In this document: piece by piece, positions 6,458-10,048 of the stretch | Layout of the letters: each line of letters begins with the position of its first letter | How positions within the stretch are numbered: position 1 is the stretch's first letter | Origin: Bacilli bacterium | GTDB lineage: Bacteria; Bacillota_I; Bacilli_A; RFN20; CAG-826 | Reading direction: 5' to 3' | NCBI GenBank assembly: GCA_024413875.1 | Contig: JAKSVY010000052.1 | Coordinates: 1-10,048, forward strand | DNA length: 10,048 nucleotides | Notes under the pieces: generated by a model | Databases searched by the model: none | The model's input: the letters and a program-made list of their open reading frames with translations, nothing else | What the model was told of the DNA's origin: nothing | Translations under genes and position numbers: made by a program

Positions 6458-8059
6458 TTATTCAACTCCTACTAAGAAAGAGTAGACAGGTTGATTGCCA
6501 CATTGAACCGCGACATCAACTTCTGGATATTTATCTTGAAGTGTTGCTTCAAGTTCTTCATATTCACTTTGTGAGATATCTTCACCTGTTAAAACTGTAA
6601 TGAGGTAAGATTCATCATCCACCATAGATGAAACAAGTTCATAAAGAGCGTCAAATTTATTTGGAGTACAAATCTTAATAGCCTTGCCTTCAATACCCAT
6701 AAATTCATCTTTTCTAACTTCTACGCCATCGATAACAGTGTCTTTGATTGCGTAAGTTACAGAACCACTCTTAACTGCCTTAACAGCCTTTTTCATTTCT
6801 TCGTAGTTCTTTGGTCCATCTAAGTCAGGATTAAATGCTTGGCAAGCTGACATACCTTGAGGAATTGTCTTTGTTGGGACAACTAAGACATTAATACCTT
6901 CAATGATATCTGCTGCTTGTGTTGCTGCCATAACAATATTTGAGTTATTAGGTAAAACGAAGACAGTTTTTGCATTACAATTCTTAACTGCATTAGCAAT
7001 GTCTTCAATTGATGGGTTCATAGTTTGGCCACCAGAAACAATTTCTTTGACACCGAATGATTTAAATAAATCTTCAATACCGCTACCAGCACAAACTGAT
7101 ACAATAGCGAATTCATCAAGTTCAGGAGCCTTAGCTTCTTCTTCAGTAAGAAGGAATCTTTCACATGTATTAACAATACGGATATTAGCAAATTCACCGA
7201 ATAATTGTGAATATGTTAAAACACCACCTGGATTAAGAGTAAGGATTTCAATTTCAATTAAAGCATTATCTCTTTTATTTAATTGAATATCTTTACCAAA
7301 ACGTCCTAATGATTTAATGAATGCAGTTTCAGTAAATGGTCTTTTTGCTTCTGATGTACCGACGCGAAGAATGTAGTTAACCTTATAATAAACAGCATCT
7401 TCACCATCTGCTTCTTTAGCGCTTGTATCTTCATCTTTTTCAATGAATTTACCTTTTAATGCTGAATAAAGACCTTCAATGATCTTAATCAAACCAGCAC
7501 CGCCACTATCAACAACTCCAGCTTCTTTTAAAATAGGAAGAAGATCTGGTGTTCTTTTTAAGGATGCTTTAGCTTCTTTAAGTAATAATTTAAAAACATC
7601 TTCTACTGAATAATCTTCAGTAACAACCTTTTCTACTGCTTCTGAACTTTCTCTAATAACTGTGAGAATTGTTCCTTCAACTGGTCTCATAACAGCCTTA
7701 TACGCTGTTTTTGAGCCATTTGAAAAAGCAGTTGCAATATCAACAGAAGAAAGTTTTGTTAAACCTTTAACAGATGAAGCAAAACCTCTAAAGATTTGGC
7801 TTGTAATAACACCTGAGTTACCACGAGCGCCCATAAGTAAACCTTTTGAGAAAGCGGTTGCTATCGAAGTTGCATCTTCATCATTTCTATTAGCGATTTC
7901 CTTAACACCACTTTGGAGTGTAAGATTCATGTTCATACCTGTATCACCATCTGGAACAGGGAAAACATTTAAAGCATCAATGCTTGGATAGTTGTTATAT
8001 AAGTTATTAGCACAGCTAATAAGCATTTCCTTTAATAAACGTCCGTCTATATATTTCAT
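6458..8059 (-). CDS. fakA: Fatty acid kinase catalytic subunit FakA (DAK2/YloV family)
   Basis: FakA phosphorylates fatty acids presented by a FakB (DegV-family) partner, giving acyl-phosphate for PlsY or PlsX. The 533-aa protein is close to the family norm of about 550. The N-terminal DhaL/DAK2 kinase domain (about 1-200) has NVFPVPDGDTGMNM at 31-44, whose D37, D39 and T40 match the nucleotide/metal site. It also has GARGNSGVI near 78-85, RPVEGTILTVIRE at 125-137 and VVDSGGAGL at 182-190. A linker (about 203-224) rich in Asp, Glu and Lys leads to the middle domain, with SGGQTMNPS near 342-350 and PNNSNIVMAATQAADI. The C-terminal domain ends in GNQPVYSFLVGVE, typical of the family. The ATG is 2 nt after the asp23 stop, with an AAAGGG ribosome binding site about 10 nt upstream. 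No fakB is in the window. Confidence 0.95.
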   Translation of the reverse strand: MKYIDGRLLKEMLISCANNLYNNYPSIDALNVFPVPDGDTGMNMNLTLQSGVKEIANRNDEDATSIATAFSKGLLMGARGNSGVITSQIFRGFASSVKGLTKLSSVDIATAFSNGSKTAYKAVMRPVEGTILTVIRESSEAVEKVVTEDYSVEDVFKLLLKEAKASLKRTPDLLPILKEAGVVDSGGAGLIKIIEGLYSALKGKFIEKDEDTSAKEADGEDAVYYKVNYILRVGTSEAKRPFTETAFIKSLGRFGKDIQLNKRDNALIEIEILTLNPGGVLTYSQLFGEFANIRIVNTCERFLLTEEEAKAPELDEFAIVSVCAGSGIEDLFKSFGVKEIVSGGQTMNPSIEDIANAVKNCNAKTVFVLPNNSNIVMAATQAADIIEGINVLVVPTKTIPQGMSACQAFNPDLDGPKNYEEMKKAVKAVKSGSVTYAIKDTVIDGVEVRKDEFMGIEGKAIKICTPNKFDALYELVSSMVDDESYLITVLTGEDISQSEYEELEATLQDKYPEVDVAVQCGNQPVYSFLVGVE

Positions 8060-8061
8060 AA

Positions 8062-8424
8062 TTAATCAACCCTTTTAATGCCTTGGCAGAAAATATTAAC
8101 AGATGTAAATTCCACTCCATTAAATTTTTGCTTTAAGACATAACGAACTCTTTTTTGAACTTCAGATAAAATTTCTGTAATCTTACAATCTGCTGCAGCG
8201 ATAATAGAAACATCAACGCGGTATCCGTTTTCTTCATCAACTACTAAGATTCCTTCAACCATTTCATCTTTCTTTAAAACTTCGTAAACAGCTTCACGTA
8301 AAGAGTTCTTTTTGGTAAGTCCAACAACACCATAGCATTCTAAAGCTGCGTTACCTGCTACAGTAGCGATTACTTTGTGAGAGATTTTAATTGATCCGAA
8401 TTGTGTTGTTTTTTTGACTGCCAT
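8062..8424 (-). CDS. Asp23/Gls24 family envelope stress response protein (YloU-like)
   Basis: A 120-aa member of the Asp23/Gls24 family. The N-terminus (TTQFGSIKISHKVIATVAGNAALECYGVVGL) and the later YRVDVSIIAAADCKITEILSEVQKRVRYVLKQKFNGVEFTSVNIFCQGIK are diagnostic. The family includes YloU, which is nearly always encoded just before the FakA homologue, and staphylococcal Asp23, a membrane-proximal envelope stress protein. No signal peptide or membrane segment is visible, so it is cytoplasmic. The exact role of YloU-type members is not established; the pairing with FakA suggests a link to lipid or envelope metabolism. The start ATG has no Shine-Dalgarno sequence: a perfect palindrome and an AT-rich stretch precede it. 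It is the first gene of the asp23-fakA-recG unit, with the next gene 2 nt away. Confidence 0.93.
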   Translation of the reverse strand: MAVKKTTQFGSIKISHKVIATVAGNAALECYGVVGLTKKNSLREAVYEVLKKDEMVEGILVVDEENGYRVDVSIIAAADCKITEILSEVQKRVRYVLKQKFNGVEFTSVNIFCQGIKRVD

Positions 8425-8434
8425 AATTTTATAT

Positions 8435-8454
8435 AAGATAAGTTAACTTATCTT
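8435..8454. promoter_or_regulatory. Perfect 20-bp palindrome before asp23, candidate operator or leader hairpin
   Basis: The half-site AAGATAAGTT is followed by its exact reverse complement, with no spacer. It ends 10 bp upstream of the asp23 ATG and lies at or just after the predicted transcription start. As DNA it is a symmetric site for a dimeric regulator. As RNA it would fold into an 8-bp stem with a UUAA loop exactly where a ribosome binding site would be expected. No T-run follows, so it is not a good terminator. What binds it is unknown. Confidence 0.55.
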
Positions 8455-8459
8455 GAAAG

Positions 8460-8498
8460 AATATATCATAAGTATATATAAATTGCAAAAAGTGTAAA
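8460..8498 (-). promoter_or_regulatory. Putative promoter(s) for the asp23-fakA-recG unit
   Basis: Two overlapping sigma-A-like promoters can be read on the minus strand. The first is TTTACA (8493-8498), 16 bp, TATACT (8471-8476). The second is TTGCAA (8483-8488), 17 bp, TATATT (8460-8465). The first would start transcription near 8464, leaving the palindrome wholly in the leader. The second would start inside the palindrome. The 94-nt gap after the isomerase gene has no convincing terminator, so some transcripts may also read through from upstream. Confidence 0.55.
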
Positions 8499-8518
8499 CC
8501 CCTTCGTTAAGTTTGTAA

Positions 8519-9688
8519 CTATTTTGTAAGAATAGATTTTAAGTCAACTTCATCATTATCATAATAGATAATTAAGTGATTTGCGAAAGGATATGAGAGT
8601 AAAGACGCCATTTCTTGCGATGATTTTACTCTAATTTGTGTTCTACATAAGCATGTAGAGTGTAAATTCTCTAATATATCAATATCTAGATATAAATATT
8701 CATGTAGATTAGGATGCAACTTAAAAATATGAGCTTTTGTAAGCTTTAATTCACCTTTAACCGCATTACCAATTCCTGACTCAAAATGAGTAGTAATCTT
8801 ATAAGAAGTAAGCATATCTAAAGGGATTGTGCAGTGAGCAATATAAAGTTCATTATTCTTGATATCCAAATATGAAGGATTAGCCTGGAAGCTTGATGTT
8901 TTATTTACTTCTCTAATAATCGCCATTGAAAGCATTGAAGGAATATCACCTTCACATGTTGCGACAACACCTTCTTCATTTAATTTTGCTAAAGCCCAGC
9001 AAGATGTTCCTTTAATCTTTGAAAGAAGATCAAAACATCTAATTGTTAAACCATTTAAATCATAATCACTTACGATTTCACGAAGCGCCATCAATATCAA
9101 TGTAGATTCAAGATTAACTTCTGATTTTGGATCTAAGAAGATATGATATTTTCTCATTCTAGAAAGAATTTCATCATCAGAAATATCTATTAAATCACAC
9201 CCAAAAATATCTTTAACTTCCTTATAGTCAACGTTGCTAGAAATAAGCCAATCTGAAGGTTTTCCGATTACTCCATACCTTTTATTCATTAATAATCCTT
9301 TAGCGTCTAATTTAAGCGATTTTTTAGTGTTTTTATCGATGATTAAATCACCTTTTAGTTGCTCAATAATAGAATCAGGAGTTCCATGAATAATCTTACC
9401 TTCCAAATTATTTTCATTTAAGAATGTAAGAATCTCTAAACTAGCTGGAAGAGAATTAGAATGATCAGTCGCTATTAAATAAAATGGACCTTTATAGTCT
9501 TTATAAATCTTAATAAAGATTTCTTCAGTTCCACCAGTTTCGATATAGAAAACAGGATTACCACTTTCAGATACTTCAATATTATTATCTTTTAATAATT
9601 TCAAAAAATTAGCTTTATCAGCATTCAAAAGTGGATTACCTTCACCACTGATCATGCTGCGAATAAAGATGAGATTGATATGATTCAT
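8519..9688 (-). CDS. L-fucose/L-arabinose isomerase-like protein (COG2407 type)
   Basis: A 389-aa protein of the fucose-isomerase-like family, which covers aldose-ketose isomerases and relatives with mostly unassigned substrates. Family motifs: GKPSDWLISS at 142-151, IRCFDLL at 216-222, CWALAKLNEEGVVATCEGDIPSMLSM at 230-255 (E246 is a likely metal or catalytic acid), ANPSYLDI at 269-276, AHCTIPLDM at 284-292, and HFESGIG at 301-307. It is much shorter than FucI (about 590 aa) and matches the short cytoplasmic subfamily. The ATG has a good AAAGGA ribosome binding site (9698-9703), and the stop is TAG. It stands alone between the rRNA operon and the asp23 unit, with no sugar kinase, aldolase, transporter or regulator nearby. 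The substrate cannot be assigned from sequence. Confidence 0.85.
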   Translation of the reverse strand: MNHINLIFIRSMISGEGNPLLNADKANFLKLLKDNNIEVSESGNPVFYIETGGTEEIFIKIYKDYKGPFYLIATDHSNSLPASLEILTFLNENNLEGKIIHGTPDSIIEQLKGDLIIDKNTKKSLKLDAKGLLMNKRYGVIGKPSDWLISSNVDYKEVKDIFGCDLIDISDDEILSRMRKYHIFLDPKSEVNLESTLILMALREIVSDYDLNGLTIRCFDLLSKIKGTSCWALAKLNEEGVVATCEGDIPSMLSMAIIREVNKTSSFQANPSYLDIKNNELYIAHCTIPLDMLTSYKITTHFESGIGNAVKGELKLTKAHIFKLHPNLHEYLYLDIDILENLHSTCLCRTQIRVKSSQEMASLLSYPFANHLIIYYDNDEVDLKSILTK

Positions 9689-9701
9689 TTTAGATGTCCT
9701 T

Positions 9702-9742
9702 TTAATATTTATATATTAATAATAATCCAAAAAAGTTTCCAA
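9702..9742 (-). promoter_or_regulatory. Weak candidate promoter and inverted repeat for the isomerase gene
   Basis: On the minus strand, TTGGAA (9737-9742) and TTAATA (9714-9719) are 17 bp apart and would start transcription about 19 nt before the ATG. A 7-bp inverted repeat (TTAATAT at 9713-9719 and ATATTAA at 9702-9708, 4-bp spacer) covers the -10 and runs up to the ribosome binding site. Both are pure AT sequence in an AT-rich gap, so chance is a real possibility. Read-through from the rRNA operon is the alternative source of transcript. Confidence 0.3.
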
Positions 9743-9743
9743 T

Positions 9744-9764
9744 AAAAGAAAAAGCCCGGCGGCT
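9744..9764 (-). terminator. rRNA operon terminator candidate at the 5S 3' end
   Basis: The 3' end of 5S rRNA can form a 4-bp GC-rich stem (AGCC with GGCT, 4-nt loop, 9753-9764). The run TTTTTCTTTT directly overlaps and follows it. The long-range 5S helix I, which ends at the same T-run, could serve the same purpose. The local stem is short and competes with mature 5S folding, so efficiency is uncertain. No other hairpin lies between 5S and the isomerase gene. Confidence 0.45.
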
Positions 9765-9864
9765 CGCTATTCTCCCCAACGAATTGGATACCTTCGCCAC
9801 TACGGTGCTTAACTTCTGTGTTCGGGATGGGAACAGGTGTGTCCACCGCGCCATCGTCACCAGA
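9755..9864 (-). rRNA. rrf: 5S ribosomal RNA
   Basis: The minus strand reads as a complete 5S rRNA of about 110 nt. Conserved landmarks are the loop-B/helix-III stretch CACACCTGTTCCCATCCCGAACAC, here split as CACACCTGTTCCCATC then CCGAACACAGAAGTTAAGC, and GTAGTGGCGAAGGT. The CCAA...TTGG helix IV and the terminal helix pairing TCTGGTGAC with GCCGCCGGG (with wobbles) complete the fold. The length is at the short end for Bacillota and resembles mollicute and Erysipelotrichia-type 5S. The ends are set by helix I pairing and may be off by 1-3 nt. Confidence 0.93.
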
Positions 9865-9997
9865 CTTTTTCATTCAGAGATTGTATCTCTGAAAACTAGA
9901 TATTAACACTTTTTTAACATGTTCTCAAGTTATTTACATTACCCTTTATATTTTACATATTTATTTTTGATTCGTTTAAATCTTAAATTTTAAGAAA
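9865..9997 (-). other. 23S-5S internal transcribed spacer with a processing hairpin
   Basis: A 133-nt AT-rich spacer with no tRNA. Close to the 5S, the arms TTCAGAGAT (9885-9893) and ATCTCTGAA (9873-9881) form a perfect 9-bp stem with a 3-nt loop. It stands 8 nt before the 5S 5' end, in a position suited to precursor processing. A short palindrome AACATGTT lies further upstream. The rest shows no coding potential. Confidence 0.6.
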
Positions 9998-10048
9998 TTA
10001 AGTCCTCGACCTATTAGTATCAGTCGACTGAATGCATCACTGCACTTA
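9998..10048 (-). rRNA. rrl: 23S ribosomal RNA, 3' end (partial)
   Basis: The minus strand at the window edge reads the conserved 23S 3' terminus: a CTGATACTAATAGGTCGAGG stretch followed by ACTTAA. Only about 51 nt lie in the window; the rest of the gene continues beyond base 10048. The mature 3' end is placed at the GGACTTAA sequence and may be off by a few bases. Confidence 0.92.

Noticed and set aside
6424..6465. TTG start giving a 678-aa RecG
   Set aside because: AGGAG abuts the TTG with no spacing, and the extra residues are a translation of the intergenic hairpin. The ATG start matches the usual RecG N-terminus.
6903..7286. 127-codon open frame on the plus strand opposite fakA
   Set aside because: It is fully antisense to a conserved part of FakA with all family motifs, and has no independent coding signal.
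8494..8518. Possible terminator after the isomerase gene
   Set aside because: The only pairing (AAACTT with GGGTTT) relies on G-U wobbles and no T-run follows. It overlaps the better-supported asp23 promoter.
60..9688. Possible mollicute genetic code (TGA = Trp)
   Set aside because: All conserved frames are free of internal TGA, Trp positions in RecG and the isomerase are TGG, and TGA ends recG and ylxM at the expected family lengths.
1..10048. CRISPR array, insertion sequence, prophage, toxin-antitoxin or defence genes
   Set aside because: No spaced direct repeats, transposase-like frames, terminal inverted repeats or anomalous small gene pairs were seen. The coding content is core housekeeping genes plus one sugar isomerase.

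Overview
This is an AT-rich, densely packed stretch of a low-GC Bacillota-type chromosome, and every gene lies on the minus strand. Gene order runs from high to low coordinates: 3' end of 23S rRNA, 5S rRNA, a fucose-isomerase-like gene, asp23/yloU, fakA/yloV, recG, plsX, rnc, ftsY, ylxM, ffh. From asp23 to ffh this is a condensed form of the Bacillus yloU-yloV-recG-fapR-plsX-fabD-fabG-acpP-rnc-smc-ftsY-ylxM-ffh region. fapR, fabD, fabG, acpP and smc are absent. The condensed order and the short 5S (about 110 nt) suggest a streamlined Bacilli lineage such as Erysipelotrichia, RF39 or Acholeplasma-like bacteria; that placement is inference. TAA, TGA and TAG are all used as stops and Trp is TGG, so this is not a TGA=Trp mollicute code.

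Layout. At 9998-10048 is the 23S 3' end, then a 133-nt spacer with a 9-bp hairpin, then 5S (about 9755-9864), which runs straight into a T-tract. At 8519-9688 is an isolated sugar isomerase-like gene with a good ribosome binding site. A 94-nt gap follows, holding a promoter and a perfect 20-bp palindrome just before asp23. Unit 1 is asp23-fakA-recG, with a terminator-like hairpin between fakA and recG. A weak terminator and a new promoter, overlapped by an inverted repeat, separate recG from unit 2, plsX-rnc-ftsY-ylxM-ffh. In unit 2 three consecutive junctions are TAATG and the fourth is an 11-bp overlap. Unit 2 ends at a strong intrinsic terminator at 10-31.

Function. FakA makes acyl-phosphate from free fatty acids, and PlsX exchanges acyl groups between acyl-phosphate and acyl carrier protein, so the two form a phospholipid-precursor pair. 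FtsY, YlxM and Ffh are the signal recognition particle (SRP) targeting module, with both SRP GTPases in one transcript. RecG handles stalled forks and RNase III processes rRNA and other double-stranded RNA. No mobile element, CRISPR array, phage gene or defence system is visible. The less ordinary signals are the two promoter-proximal palindromes, the fakA/recG hairpin, an Asp-to-Asn change at a predicted metal ligand of RNase III, and the sugar isomerase next to the rRNA operon.
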